Positions 44,457 to 55,940 are shown, numbered from the stretch's first letter. The stretch: 64,000 nucleotides of DNA from Streptomyces uncialis (GCF_036250755.1 NZ_CP109583.1:6363501-6427500); one strand, 5' to 3'. The notes: generated by a model not told the origin, from the letters alone. Program-made: numbers and translations.

Positions 44457-45443
44457 ATGGCCAAGAAGACCGCAAACGACGATCCGCTCGCCCCCCTCAC
44501 GCTCGCCGTGGGCCAGGAGGACCTCCTGCTCGACCGCGCCGTGAAGCAGGTGGTGACGGCCGCCCGCGCGGTCGACGCGGACACGGACGTCCGTGACCTC
44601 ACGTCCGATCAGCTCCAGCCCGGCACCCTCGCCGAGCTGACGAGTCCTTCGCTGTTCGCCGAGCGCAAGGTCGTCGTCGTCCGTAACGCGCACGACCTGT
44701 CCGCCGACACCGTCAAGGACGTGAAGGCGTATCTCGGGGCGCCCGCCGAGGAGATCACGCTGGTGCTGCTGCACGCGGGCGGTGCCAAGGGCAAGGGCCT
44801 GCTGGACGCCGCGCGCAAGGCGGGTGCGCGGGAGGTCGCCTGCCCGAAGATGACGAAGCCAGCGGACCGGCTGGCCTTCGTCCGGGGGGAGTTCCGCGCG
44901 CTCGGCCGGGCGGCGACCCCGGAGGCGTGCCAGACACTGGTCGACGCGATCGGCAGCGATCTGCGGGAGCTGGCGTCGGCGGTGGCGCAGCTCGTCGCGG
45001 ATGTCGAGGGCACCATCGACGAGGCGATCGTCGGCCGCTACTACACGGGCCGGGCCGAGGCGTCGAGCTTCACGGTCGCGGACCGGGCGGTCGAGGGACG
45101 GACGGCGGAGGCGCTGGAGGCGCTGCGCTGGTCGCTGTCGACGGGTGTCGCGCCCGTGCTGATCACCAGCGCGCTGGCGCAGGGGGTGCGGGCGATCGGG
45201 AAGCTGTCGTCCGCGCGGGGCGGCCGTCCCGCCGACCTCGCCCGGGAGCTGGGTATGCCCCCTTGGAAGATCGACCGGGTGCGTCAGCAGATGCGCGGCT
45301 GGACCCCGGACGGGGTGTCGGTCGCGCTGCGCGCGGTCGCGGAGGCCGACGCGGGGGTCAAGGGCGGCGGTGACGATCCGGAGTACGCGCTGGAGAAGGC
45401 GGTCGTCACGATCGCCCGCGCGGCCCGTTCGCGACGAGGCTGA
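44457..45443 (+). CDS. holA: DNA polymerase III delta subunit
   Basis: 328 residues, usual length. Clamp-loader delta opens the sliding clamp for the replicative polymerase. Family features are PLTLAVGQEDLLLDRAVKQV, the clamp-binding LTSPSLFAERKVVVVRNAHD, SDLRELASAVAQLVADVEG, ASSFTVADRAVEGRTAEALE and MPPWKIDRVRQQMRGW. No Walker motifs are present, as expected for delta. The ATG at 44457 fits. comEA-comEC-holA-rpsT is a widespread order, so the inserted element interrupts an otherwise conserved block. Confidence 0.93.
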   Translation: MAKKTANDDPLAPLTLAVGQEDLLLDRAVKQVVTAARAVDADTDVRDLTSDQLQPGTLAELTSPSLFAERKVVVVRNAHDLSADTVKDVKAYLGAPAEEITLVLLHAGGAKGKGLLDAARKAGAREVACPKMTKPADRLAFVRGEFRALGRAATPEACQTLVDAIGSDLRELASAVAQLVADVEGTIDEAIVGRYYTGRAEASSFTVADRAVEGRTAEALEALRWSLSTGVAPVLITSALAQGVRAIGKLSSARGGRPADLARELGMPPWKIDRVRQQMRGWTPDGVSVALRAVAEADAGVKGGGDDPEYALEKAVVTIARAARSRRG

Positions 45444-45455
45444 GGCCCGTTCGAC

Positions 45456-45485
45456 GTGACGTGACGTGACGTGACGTGACGTGAC
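45456..45485. repeat. Pentanucleotide repeat (GTGAC)x6
   Basis: Six exact tandem copies of GTGAC just after the holA stop. They are followed by a GTAC-rich, more diffuse repeat region to about 45680 (CCCGTACG-type motifs). Copy number could vary between strains. Confidence 0.9.
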
Positions 45486-45698
45486 GGTGTGGGTGTCCCG
45501 CACCCGGCTCCCCGTACCGGCCCCATACCCAGAGCCCCCGGTACCCCAGAGCGCCCCGTAGTCACGGCCCCGTACCCGTACGACTCAGTATCTGCGGCTC
45601 CCGTACCCGCAGGCGCGGCCCCAGGTCCCCGTACGCATACGGACGGCTCCCGTACGCATGCGGAACGTAAGCGTACGTAACGTGCAGATGTGAAAACG

Positions 45699-45751
45699 CC
45701 GAGGACCCCGGGTCCGGCGCCTGGGGAAGGCGGCGGACGCGGGGTCCTCGG
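45699..45751. terminator. Terminator between holA and rpsT
   Basis: CCGAGGACCCCG (45699-45710) pairs perfectly with CGGGGTCCTCGG (45740-45751); the 29-nt loop can fold further. It lies between convergent holA and rpsT. The rest of the gap to 45952 shows nothing more. Confidence 0.7.
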
Positions 45752-45952
45752 TTCACGATGCTGAGCCCGTACCCGCGTGGCGAACGCAGGCCGCGTACAG
45801 GCTCGGGGTGCCGGACGGGAGCGGAGAGAGAGGGCCCGCTGGGTCCCTTCCGGCGGTCAAGTCGGTGCGGACGGGTCCGTCGGTCCCGGCCCTGGGGGCC
45901 GGGCGGTCCGTGCCGCTGCCGGGTCCGTGGGGCGGGGCCCCACGCCCTCGGC

Positions 45953-46219
45953 TCAGCCCTTGAGGGAGGCGACCTGCGAAGCCAGGGCCGACTTCTTGTT
46001 GGCGGCCTGGTTCTTGTGGATGACGCCCTTCGAGACGGCCTTGTCCAGCTTGCGCGAAGCCTCGCGGTTCGCGGCGGTGGCCTTCTCGACGTCGCCGGCG
46101 GCGACGGCCTCACGGGTACGGCGGATCGCGGTCTTCAGGGAAGACTTGACGGCCTTGTTGCGCAGCCGCGCCTTCTCGTTGGTCTTGATCCGCTTGATCT
46201 GGGACTTGATGTTCGCCAC
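45953..46219 (-). CDS. rpsT: 30S ribosomal protein S20
   Basis: 88 residues, very Lys/Arg/Ala-rich and fully helical: [59 protein letters not shown]. It binds 16S rRNA early in 30S assembly. ATG start with GAAGG upstream on the minus strand. It is divergent from lepA, as in many actinobacteria. Confidence 0.97.
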   Translation of the reverse strand: MANIKSQIKRIKTNEKARLRNKAVKSSLKTAIRRTREAVAAGDVEKATAANREASRKLDKAVSKGVIHKNQAANKKSALASQVASLKG

Positions 46220-46522
46220 GAATGAGCCTTCTCAGGTTCAGAGGCGCGCACGGACCTCGGTCCGTACCCGCCGATGATTTGAATCTTCGGGTGGCGCCAC
46301 GGGCCAGGACCGGAGAACCGGCCGGACCGGGGTGCCGAGCGGACACCGGGACCCGGTGCGCCGCGCGTGTCCCCGCTGAGAGGGGCAGGAGACACAATGA
46401 CCTAGGTTATCAGCCGTGCTCCCGGCGGCCCAAACCGGTCGCAGTGCCGCGCCCATGGGACGATGGAGGCTACGTAACGATCCGCGCCGAGGCGTGAGAA
46501 GCCTCAAGAGACAGGACCCTGC

Positions 46523-48400
<1,878 letters not shown>

Positions 48401-48578
48401 CGCAGCGGAGCGGGCCCCGAGGGGGTCCGTGACGGTCGTCGGGCTCGGGGACCGGTTGGGGGGACATCCCTCCGCCGGTCCCCGAGGCCGTTCCGCCGGA
48501 CCGTTTCCCCGGACGTTTCCCCGGCCGTTCCGGGGCGGCGATTCTCCCCCGCCCGGCGCGCCCGGTCCCGGCACGGAC

Positions 48579-48713
48579 CGTGGAAGTGACAGCTCACGGG
48601 CCGCGGGGTGACAGCTCGGGGGCCGCGGAAGTGACAGGCCGCGGGCCGCGGAGTGAAAGCTCACGGACCGCGGGCGTGGCAGGACAGGGCCCGTGGAAGT
48701 GACAGCTCACGGA
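48579..48713. repeat. About 22-bp imperfect tandem repeats upstream of the acyl-CoA synthetase
   Basis: Six variants of CCGCGGAAGTGACAGCTCAC follow one another (starting near 48579, 48601, 48622, 48645, 48667 and 48690). They lie in the 440-bp gap between lepA and the synthetase gene. The region just after it (48720-48780) is AT-richer and probably holds the promoter. Confidence 0.75.
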
Positions 48714-48844
48714 CTCTTACGCGGCGGGCGACCTCGCTCTACTCTGATCACTGCCCGGTAGTTACTGGTGAGTTAAACAACAAGCCGAAACCAAGCAGCC
48801 GCACGCAGTCGGACGCACGCACTGTCGCGGGCCCGGAGGATGTC

Positions 48845-50734
48845 GTGAGCGACACACAGACCCTGATCGAGAACCGGCCGCCCTCGGTGGCGAATCTGTT
48901 CCTGGAGCGCGTCGTCAAGACACCGGACGCCGAGGCGTACCGGTATCCCGTACCGGCCGCGTCCGGCACGGGACCCGATGAGTGGAAGTCCCTGACCTGG
49001 GGTGGGACCGCCGAGCGGGTGTTCGCCATCGCCGCCGGACTGGTCGATCTCGGGCTCCGGGCCGAGGACCGTGTCGCGCTGATGTCCGCCACCCGGGTCG
49101 AGTGGATCCTCACGGACCTGGCGATCCTGTGCGCGGGCGCCGCCACGACCACCGTCTATCCGCAGACCAACGCCGAGGAAGCCGCGTTCATCGTCGCGGA
49201 CTCCGCGAGCAAGGTCCTCATCGCGGAGAACGCCGAACAGCTCGCCAAGGCCCGAACCCAGCGCGCCGCGCTGCCCGAGCTGGACCATGTCGTCCTCATC
49301 GACGCCGCCGGCCACCAGGCCGACCCCGGTGACCCGGAGGGCTGGATCCTCACCCTCGCCGAGCTGGAGGCCCGGGGCGCCGCCCTGCTGGAACGCGAGC
49401 CCGGTGTGGTCAAGGACCGGGTCGCCGCGATCACCGCCGACCAGCTCGCCACCCTCATCTACACCTCCGGCACCACCGGCCGCCCCAAGGGCGTACGGCT
49501 GCCGCACGACAACTGGTCGTACATGGCCAAGGCGATCGCGGCGACGGGTCTGATCGGCGCCGACGACGTGCAGTACCTGTGGCTGCCGCTCGCCCATGTC
49601 TTCGGCAAGGTGCTCACCTCCGGACAGATCGAGCTCGGGCACGTCACCGCCGTCGACGGCCGTATCGACAAGATCATCGAGAATCTGCCGGTGGTGCAGC
49701 CGACCTACATGGCGGCCGTACCCCGCATCTTCGAGAAGGTCTACAACGGCGTCGCCGCCAAGGCCCGCGCGGGCGGACCCGCCAAGTACAAGATCTTCCA
49801 GTGGGCCGCCGGGGTCTCCCGCGAGTACGCGCGGACCAGCCAGGACAGCTTCCGCCGCACCGGCCGCGCCGATGTCCCGTTCGGGCTGCGCTCCAAGCAC
49901 AAGGTGGCCGACGCCCTCGTCTACAGCAAGCTCCGCGACGCGTTCGGCGGACGGCTGCGGGCCTGTATCTCCGGCTCTGCGGCCCTCTCCCCGGAGATCG
50001 GGTTCTTCTTCGCCGGGGCCGGGGTGCACATCCTGGAGGGCTATGGCCTCACCGAGTCGTCGGCGGCGTCGTTCGTCAACCCGGGCGAGGCGTACCGCAC
50101 GGGCACGGTCGGCAAACCGCTGCCCGGTACCGAGGTGCGGATCGCCGAGGACGGCGAGGTGATGCTGCGCGGCCCCGGCATCATGCAGGGCTACCACGGA
50201 CTGCCCGAGAAGACCGCCGAGGTGCTGGAGAGCGACGGCTGGCTGCACACCGGGGACATCGGGGAACTCTCCGAGGACGGCTATCTGCGGATCACCGACC
50301 GCAAGAAGGACCTCATCAAGACCTCGGGCGGCAAGTACGTCGCCCCGGCGGAGGTCGAGGGACTGTTCAAGGCGGTCTGCCCGTACGTCTCCAACATCGT
50401 CGTCCACGGCGCCGACCGGAACTTCTGCACCGCGCTGATCGCCCTGGACGAGCCCGCGATCCTCGGCTGGGCCGCGGAGAACGGCCTGGAGGGCAAGTCG
50501 TACGGCGAGGTGCTCGCCGCGCCGGAGACGAACGCGCTCGTCCAGGGCTATGTCACGGAGCTGAACCAGGGGCTCCAGCGCTGGCAGACCGTGAAGAAGT
50601 TCCGGCTCCTGCCGCGCGACCTCGATGTCGAGCACGGCGACCTCACCCCGAGCCTCAAGCTCAAGCGGCCGGCCGTGGAACGTGAGTTCAAGCACCTTCT
50701 CGACGAGATGTACACAGGGGCCAGGGAGGCCTGA
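48845..50734 (+). CDS. Long-chain acyl-CoA synthetase (FadD15-like AMP-binding enzyme)
   Basis: 629 residues from the GTG at 48845 (GGAGG upstream). ANL superfamily. The ATP-binding motif is TLIYTSGTTGRPKGVRLPHD. The adenylation motifs are GYGLTESSAASFVNPG, DGWLHTGDIGELSEDGYLRI and TDRKKDLIKTSGGKYVAPAE. The C-terminal lid follows (PSLKLKRPAVEREF). It activates fatty acids to acyl-CoA for lipid synthesis or breakdown at the inner membrane face. Strongest family resemblance is to actinobacterial long-chain fatty-acid-CoA ligases. Stands alone between lepA and the phosphatase. Confidence 0.93.
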   Translation: MSDTQTLIENRPPSVANLFLERVVKTPDAEAYRYPVPAASGTGPDEWKSLTWGGTAERVFAIAAGLVDLGLRAEDRVALMSATRVEWILTDLAILCAGAATTTVYPQTNAEEAAFIVADSASKVLIAENAEQLAKARTQRAALPELDHVVLIDAAGHQADPGDPEGWILTLAELEARGAALLEREPGVVKDRVAAITADQLATLIYTSGTTGRPKGVRLPHDNWSYMAKAIAATGLIGADDVQYLWLPLAHVFGKVLTSGQIELGHVTAVDGRIDKIIENLPVVQPTYMAAVPRIFEKVYNGVAAKARAGGPAKYKIFQWAAGVSREYARTSQDSFRRTGRADVPFGLRSKHKVADALVYSKLRDAFGGRLRACISGSAALSPEIGFFFAGAGVHILEGYGLTESSAASFVNPGEAYRTGTVGKPLPGTEVRIAEDGEVMLRGPGIMQGYHGLPEKTAEVLESDGWLHTGDIGELSEDGYLRITDRKKDLIKTSGGKYVAPAEVEGLFKAVCPYVSNIVVHGADRNFCTALIALDEPAILGWAAENGLEGKSYGEVLAAPETNALVQGYVTELNQGLQRWQTVKKFRLLPRDLDVEHGDLTPSLKLKRPAVEREFKHLLDEMYTGAREA

Positions 50735-50777
50735 GCGGACGCCGCGGCACCGGGCCCATGGGTCCGGGTACGCCGTT

Positions 50778-50805
50778 CTCCGTACCGGACCGGCCCGGTA
50801 CGGAG
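50778..50805. terminator. Terminator after the acyl-CoA synthetase
   Basis: CTCCGTACCGG (50778-50788) pairs perfectly with CCGGTACGGAG (50795-50805) around a 6-nt loop, 44 bp past the stop. Confidence 0.7.
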
Positions 50806-50965
50806 CGGGTGTTCTCAGTCGCACGGCCAGTACACGTCCCCTGATCGGGACGGGGCACTTCGGTCACCCGGCGCGTACGGGTGCGCTCGGTCTGTCACTC
50901 TGTCCGTGTCGCCCGAGGCGTATTCGCCCGAAGTTCCCAGCAGTTGAGGAGTGGGGTCCGTTCCG

Positions 50966-53284
50966 ATGCGACGGGAGAACACGGTCCGTGCCGGAGTACG
51001 CCGTGGCCGGGGGCGCCCACGGGCGCGCGTGGCGCGCACATCGCTGCCCGGGAACTCCGCGGCGCCCTCGGCCGCGCGGGTGTTCGCCCGCAGCGTCCTC
51101 GGGGAGTGGTCGCGCGGCGGCACGCCGGGCGCGCCGTCCGGCCGGGTACGGATACCCGAGCGGCTGATGCAGGACGCGACCCTCCTGGTCAGCGAACTGG
51201 TCACCAACGCCGTCGTCCACGCGGGCACGGACGTGGGACTGCTCTGCCGCTGGGAGGAACGGTCCGCCGACACGGAGGACGAGGGCGGGGACGGGGACGA
51301 GGGCGAGGGCGAAGGCGAGGAAGCGGACGAGGTCGGGGGCGGGGACGGTACCGAGGGCTCCGGGGGCTCCGGCGGCTCCGAGGGTTCTGACGGCTCCGCG
51401 GCGGACTCCGATGACATCGATGGCGCGGCGCACGGGCACGACGGGGACGCCGGCGGGCACGACCCCGGCGCACTGGTCATCGAGGTGTCCGACCAGCACC
51501 CCGCGCGCCCCATCAACGGCGCCCCCGCCGCCCGCAGCAGCGACGCCCCCGAGTACGGCCGGGGGCTGCAACTGGTCGCGCGGCTCGCCACCGCCTGGGG
51601 TGTCACCTACCGCTCCGGTACCAAGACCGTCTGGGCGCGGCTCCCCGCCCACCGCCCCGACCACCCCGCCGCCGGACCGGACGCCCGGCCCGACGAGGCG
51701 ATGCCGGGGTACGAGGCCGTCGCCGGGTACGGCGTGATGGCGGGCTCCGAGCCCGGCGGGCCGCGCCCCACCGGACCCGGCTGGCCCGAACCGGGCGACG
51801 ACACCGGGGGAGCGGCACCCGGGCACACCCCCGGACCGGCCGGACCGCTGCCCTCCGGCCCGGCGCCCGCCCTCCCGTCCCGTGTCCCCGACGGCACCGC
51901 CGCGTGCGCCCGGAGCGGCGAGGAGGGCAGCTGCGCGGAGGACGGTTCGTGCGGTCAGGGCGGCCAGGACTGGGTCAACCGGGGCGCGCTGTCCTTCCTC
52001 GCGGAAGCCTCCGAACTGCTCGCCGGACAGCTCGACGAGGACCTGGTCGCCGCCCTGGCCGGGCAGCTCCTCGTACCCCGGCTCGCGGAGTGGTGCGCGG
52101 TCTGGCTCAGCGACGAGGCCGACCGCTCCGGCTCCGACCCCGGCGCGGGTGCCACGACCGGCGGCGGCCCCCGGCTGGCCCGGGTGTGGCACGGCAGCGA
52201 GAACCGGATGGAGGAGCTGCGCCGCGTCCTGGAGAAGGAACCGCCTGTCCTCGGCGGGGACCCGGCCCGGTCCGGTCCGCTGCCCGTCCCCTGGCCCGGC
52301 GCGTCGTTCGGGGAGGCCGAGCCGACCGGCGCGGCCGTGGCGTTCCGGCTGGTCGCGGGCGGCCGTCCGCTGGGCGCCCTGCTGATCGGCCGGTCCGGGG
52401 CGACCCGGTTCCCCGACGAGGTGACCGGGCTGGTCGAGGACTTCTGCCGCCGGGTCGCGCTCGCGATCGGCGCGGCCCGTCAGTACGCCCGGCAGGCCAC
52501 CATCAGCCGGGTCCTCCAGCGGGGGCTGCTGCCCAGCGCCGTCGCCGAGATCCCGGGCATGCGCAGCGCCCTCGTCTACGAGCCCCGGGAGCGGGGCGGC
52601 CCCGGCGGCGACTTCTACGACGTGTTCCCCGCCGGGGACGGCCGCTGGTGCTTCGCCCTCGGCGACGTCCAGGGCAAGGGCCCCGAGGCGGCCGTCGTCA
52701 TCGGGCTGGCCCGGCCCTGGCTGCGGCTGCTCGCCCGCGAGGGGTACGCCGTCGGCGCGGTGCTGGACCGGCTCAACCAGCTGCTGCTCGACGACGCGAC
52801 GGAGGCGGCGGACGCGGGGGCGCGGGCCCTCGCGGGTACGGGCGGCATCGGGATGCCGCCCGAGGGTTTCATGCCGCGGTTCCTGTCCGCGCTGTACGGG
52901 GAGCTCGTGCCCACCCCGCACGGTGTGCGGTGCACCCTCGCGTCGGCCGGACACCCGCTGCCGCTGGTGCTGCGGCCCGACGGGGAGGTGTCGGTGGTGT
53001 CCGGGCCCCAGGTGCTGCTCGGGGTGGTCGAGGACGCGACGTACTGGGCCGAGTCCTTCGATCTCGCGCCCGGCGACACGCTGCTCTGCGTCACGGACGG
53101 GGTCACGGAGCGGAGGTCCGGGCGGCGGCAGTTCGATGACGGTGAGGGGCTCGCCGTGGCGCTGTCCCACTGCGTGGGGCTTTCGGCGGAGGCGGTGGCG
53201 GAGCGGATCCGGGCGGAGGTCCACGGGTTCGCGGTCGAGCCGCCTGAGGACGACCTGGCGATCCTGGTCCTCCAGGCGACGTAG
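50966..53284 (+). CDS. Anti-sigma-type ATPase / GAF-like / PP2C (SpoIIE) phosphatase
   Basis: 772 residues from the ATG at 50966 (an in-frame GTG lies at 50951). The N-terminus is an RsbW-like HATPase: N-box LLVSELVTNAVVHAGTDVGL and glycine box PEYGRGLQLVARLATAWGV. It is split by an acidic Gly/Glu/Asp-rich insert of about 65 residues. A Pro/Gly-rich linker and a GAF-like domain (DLVAALAGQLLVPRLAEWCA to LVEDFCRRVALAIG) follow. Last is a SpoIIE/RsbU PP2C domain (PREGGPGGDFYDVF-like PRERGGPGGDFYDVF, CFALGDVQGKGPEAA, DTLLCVTDGVTERR). It likely controls a sigma-factor partner-switch by dephosphorylating an anti-anti-sigma factor. The partner is not in this window. Confidence 0.88.
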   Translation: MRRENTVRAGVRRGRGRPRARVARTSLPGNSAAPSAARVFARSVLGEWSRGGTPGAPSGRVRIPERLMQDATLLVSELVTNAVVHAGTDVGLLCRWEERSADTEDEGGDGDEGEGEGEEADEVGGGDGTEGSGGSGGSEGSDGSAADSDDIDGAAHGHDGDAGGHDPGALVIEVSDQHPARPINGAPAARSSDAPEYGRGLQLVARLATAWGVTYRSGTKTVWARLPAHRPDHPAAGPDARPDEAMPGYEAVAGYGVMAGSEPGGPRPTGPGWPEPGDDTGGAAPGHTPGPAGPLPSGPAPALPSRVPDGTAACARSGEEGSCAEDGSCGQGGQDWVNRGALSFLAEASELLAGQLDEDLVAALAGQLLVPRLAEWCAVWLSDEADRSGSDPGAGATTGGGPRLARVWHGSENRMEELRRVLEKEPPVLGGDPARSGPLPVPWPGASFGEAEPTGAAVAFRLVAGGRPLGALLIGRSGATRFPDEVTGLVEDFCRRVALAIGAARQYARQATISRVLQRGLLPSAVAEIPGMRSALVYEPRERGGPGGDFYDVFPAGDGRWCFALGDVQGKGPEAAVVIGLARPWLRLLAREGYAVGAVLDRLNQLLLDDATEAADAGARALAGTGGIGMPPEGFMPRFLSALYGELVPTPHGVRCTLASAGHPLPLVLRPDGEVSVVSGPQVLLGVVEDATYWAESFDLAPGDTLLCVTDGVTERRSGRRQFDDGEGLAVALSHCVGLSAEAVAERIRAEVHGFAVEPPEDDLAILVLQAT

Positions 53285-53304
53285 CCGTGCGGCCCGCCCC
53301 GGGT

Positions 53305-53705
53305 TTTCTGCGCGGGTCGCCTTAGCTTGCGCTTCCCAGGTCTGTCCGGCGGGGCGCACTTCGTTCCTGTGCCGTCGTTCGTGGGTTTTGCGCAGTTCCC
53401 CGCGCCCCTATCGGGGCGCCATCTGCCGGTCCTTCGGGTCGGGGCCGGTCGGGATTCTCCGTCCTCGATCCGACGCGCTCGGTACGACGTCCAGCGGAGC
53501 TACTGAAGAGCATCGGAGTCTGCGGGCAGAGATTCCCGCCCACCCCCTTCGGTAGTCGGGCGGGTGCGCGGGGAGGAGGGTGAAAGACAACCTCAGGAGG
53601 CTGAGGCGCCCCAAAGGGGCGCGGGGAACTGCGCAAAGACGAGGGCGACCCGCACCCGAGGTACAACGGATCGGGGCAGCATCCAGGGGCGCGGGGAACC
53701 GCGCG
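53305..53705. repeat. Composite intergenic repeat, copy 2, with GGGGCGCGGGGAACTGCGC motifs
   Basis: Stretches shared in the same order with 26.96-27.33 kb are GTCGCCTTAGCTTGCGCTTC, TTTTGCGCAGTTCCCCGCGC, GTCGGGGCCGGTCGGGATTC and AGTCTGCGGGCAGAGATTCC. After them, inverted copies of the short motif appear (GGGGCGCGGGGAACTGCGC near 53618 and GGGGCGCGGGGAACCGCGC near 53684). The whole 510-bp gap before hemW has no supported gene. Confidence 0.8.
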
Positions 53706-53795
53706 GGCCGCCGGGTGCCCGTATCGACGTGAGAACGCTCACCTGGGGTGGTCCGGAGGGGCGGGGGGAGGTGGGCCCGGGGGGACAATGGGGGT

Positions 53796-55028
53796 ATGCC
53801 TTCCGTACTCCCCGAGGGGGAACCCGTGCCCGAGAGCGGCGTGCTGCCCCCCGCCGCGCTCGAAGGCGCGGACACCCGGCCCCTCGGGTTCTACCTCCAC
53901 GTCCCCTACTGCGCGACCCGCTGCGGTTACTGCGACTTCAACACGTACACCGCCACCGAACTGCGCGGCACGGGCGGCGTCCTCGCGTCCCGTGACAACT
54001 ACGCGGCGACCCTTGTCGACGAGGTCCGCCTCGCCCGCAAGGTGCTCGGGGACGACACCCGTCCGGTCCGGACCGTCTTCGTCGGCGGGGGCACGCCCAC
54101 CCTGCTGCCCGCCGACGACCTGGTGCGGATGCTCGCCGCGGTCCGTGACGAGTTCGGGCTGGCGCCCGACGCGGAGATCACCACGGAGGCCAACCCCGAG
54201 TCCGTCGACCCGGCGTATCTGACCGCCCTGCGCGAGGGCGGCTTCAACCGGGTGTCGTTCGGGATGCAGAGCGCCCGCCCGCACGTCCTGAAGATCCTCG
54301 ACCGCACCCACACCCCCGGCCGCCCCGAGGCGTGTGTCGCGGAGGCGCGGGCCGCCGGGTTCGAGCACGTCAACCTGGATCTGATCTACGGCACCCCCGG
54401 TGAGTCCGACGACGACTGGCGGGCCTCCCTCGACGCGGCGATCGGCGCCGCGCCGGACCATGTGTCGGCGTACGCGCTGATCGTGGAGGACGGCACCCGG
54501 CTGGCCCGCCAGATCCGCCGCGGGGAGATCCCCATGACCGACGACGACGTCCACGCCGACCGCTATCTCATCGCCGACGAGACCTTCGCCGCCGCCGGGT
54601 ACGACTGGTACGAGGTGTCGAACTGGGCGAACTCGCCCGGCGGCCGCTGTCTGCACAACGAGCTGTACTGGCGGGGCGCCGACTGGTGGGGCGCGGGACC
54701 CGGTGCGCACAGCCATGTGGGCGGGGTGCGCTGGTGGAACGTCAAGCACCCCGGCGCGTACGCCGCCGCCCTCGCGGAGGGGCGTTCGCCCGGGGCGGGA
54801 CGCGAGCTGCTGTCCGACGAGGACCGCCGGGTGGAGCGTGTGCTGCTGGAGCTGCGGCTGCGGGACGGCTGCCCGCTGGACCTGCTGCGTCCGGCGGGCC
54901 TCGAAGCGGCGGGGCGCGCGCTCGGGGACGGGCTCCTGGAGCGCGCGCCCTTCGAGCGGGGGCTGGCGGTGCTGACCCTGCGGGGACGGCTGCTGGCGGA
55001 CGCGGTGGTCCGGGACCTGGTCGACTGA
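53796..55028 (+). CDS. hemW: Radical SAM haem chaperone HemW
   Basis: 410 residues. The Fe-S motif CATRCGYC (Cx3Cx2C) lies in FYLHVPYCATRCGYCDFNTY, the HemW signature. VFVGGGTPTLLP, TTEANPESVDPAYL, RVSFGMQSARPHVLKILDRT and NLDLIYGTPGESDDDW complete the fold, with a C-terminal winged-helix-like HemW domain (GAGPGAHSHVGGVRWWNVKH). HemW delivers haem to membrane cytochromes; older annotations call it coproporphyrinogen oxidase HemN. The N-terminus is about 25 residues longer than most. Confidence 0.93.
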   Translation: MPSVLPEGEPVPESGVLPPAALEGADTRPLGFYLHVPYCATRCGYCDFNTYTATELRGTGGVLASRDNYAATLVDEVRLARKVLGDDTRPVRTVFVGGGTPTLLPADDLVRMLAAVRDEFGLAPDAEITTEANPESVDPAYLTALREGGFNRVSFGMQSARPHVLKILDRTHTPGRPEACVAEARAAGFEHVNLDLIYGTPGESDDDWRASLDAAIGAAPDHVSAYALIVEDGTRLARQIRRGEIPMTDDDVHADRYLIADETFAAAGYDWYEVSNWANSPGGRCLHNELYWRGADWWGAGPGAHSHVGGVRWWNVKHPGAYAAALAEGRSPGAGRELLSDEDRRVERVLLELRLRDGCPLDLLRPAGLEAAGRALGDGLLERAPFERGLAVLTLRGRLLADAVVRDLVD

Positions 55029-55044
55029 CCCGCCGCCGGGGCCG

Positions 55045-55854
55045 TCAGCTCGTGCCGACCGTCACATGGTCGATCAGATGCTCCACCGGGCCCAGCAGCT
55101 CGGGTTCCAGGTCCTTGTACGTACGGACCCGGGACAGGATGTGCTGCCAGGCCGCGCCCGTGTTCGCGGGCCAGCCGAGGGCCGCGCACACGCCCGTCTT
55201 CCAGTCCTGTCCGCGCGGGACCTGCGGCCAGGCGCGGATACCGACGGACGCGGGCTTCACCGCCTGCCACACATCGATGTACGGATGCCCGACGACCAGG
55301 GTGTGCGGGTCGGTCACGGAGGCCGCGATACGGGACTCCTTGCTGCCCGGGACCAGATGGTCGACCAGGACGCCGAGACGGGCGTCGGGGCCCGGGCCGA
55401 ATTCCGCGACGATCGCCGGGAGGTCGTCCACGCCCTCCAGGTACTCCACGACCACGCCCTCGATACGGAGGTCGTCGCCCCAGACCCGTTCGACGAGTTC
55501 CGCGTCGTGGCGGCCCTCGACGTAGATGCGGCCCGCGCGGGCGACCCGGGCCCGGGTGCCGGGGACGGCGACGGAGCCGGACGCGGTACGCGCCGGCCGA
55601 CGGGGCCCACCGGCCGGGGGGCGGGTCAGGGTCACCGGCCTGCCGTCCAGCAGGAAGCCCCGGGGTTCCAGGGGGAAGACCCGGAGCTTGCCGAAGCGGT
55701 CCTCCAGGGTGACGGTGCCGGCCTCCACGCGGGTGACCGCGCCGCAGAAGCCCGTGGTCGCCTCCTCCACGACAAGGCCCGCCTCCGCGACGACCTCGGC
55801 GATCGGCCCCTTCTTCTTCCAGGGCGGTGTCAGATCCGGAGAGTACTGGCGCAT
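55045..55854 (-). CDS. DUF3097 family protein
   Basis: 269 residues from the ATG at 55854 (another in-frame start at 55875). Conserved-looking regions are DLTPPWKKKGPIAEVVAEAG, RFGKLRVFPLEPRGFLLDGR, RIYVEGRHDAELVERVWGDD, EYLEGVDDLPAIVAEFGPGP, LVDHLVPGSKESRIA and HPYIDVWQAVKPASVGI. It matches my recollection of actinobacterial DUF3097. VEGRHDAEL followed by EGVDDL and VDHLV looks like a Toprim-type acidic site, so nucleic-acid processing is possible (inference). It ends 16 bp from the convergent hemW stop. Confidence 0.8.
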   Translation of the reverse strand: MRQYSPDLTPPWKKKGPIAEVVAEAGLVVEEATTGFCGAVTRVEAGTVTLEDRFGKLRVFPLEPRGFLLDGRPVTLTRPPAGGPRRPARTASGSVAVPGTRARVARAGRIYVEGRHDAELVERVWGDDLRIEGVVVEYLEGVDDLPAIVAEFGPGPDARLGVLVDHLVPGSKESRIAASVTDPHTLVVGHPYIDVWQAVKPASVGIRAWPQVPRGQDWKTGVCAALGWPANTGAAWQHILSRVRTYKDLEPELLGPVEHLIDHVTVGTS

Positions 55855-55940
55855 CCCCCGACGATAGTTCCCCACTCGCGACAGACACCCGTTCCCGGGG
55901 TCCCGTCTGCCCGCACCCGGGAGCCGGCCTCAAGGGTCGC

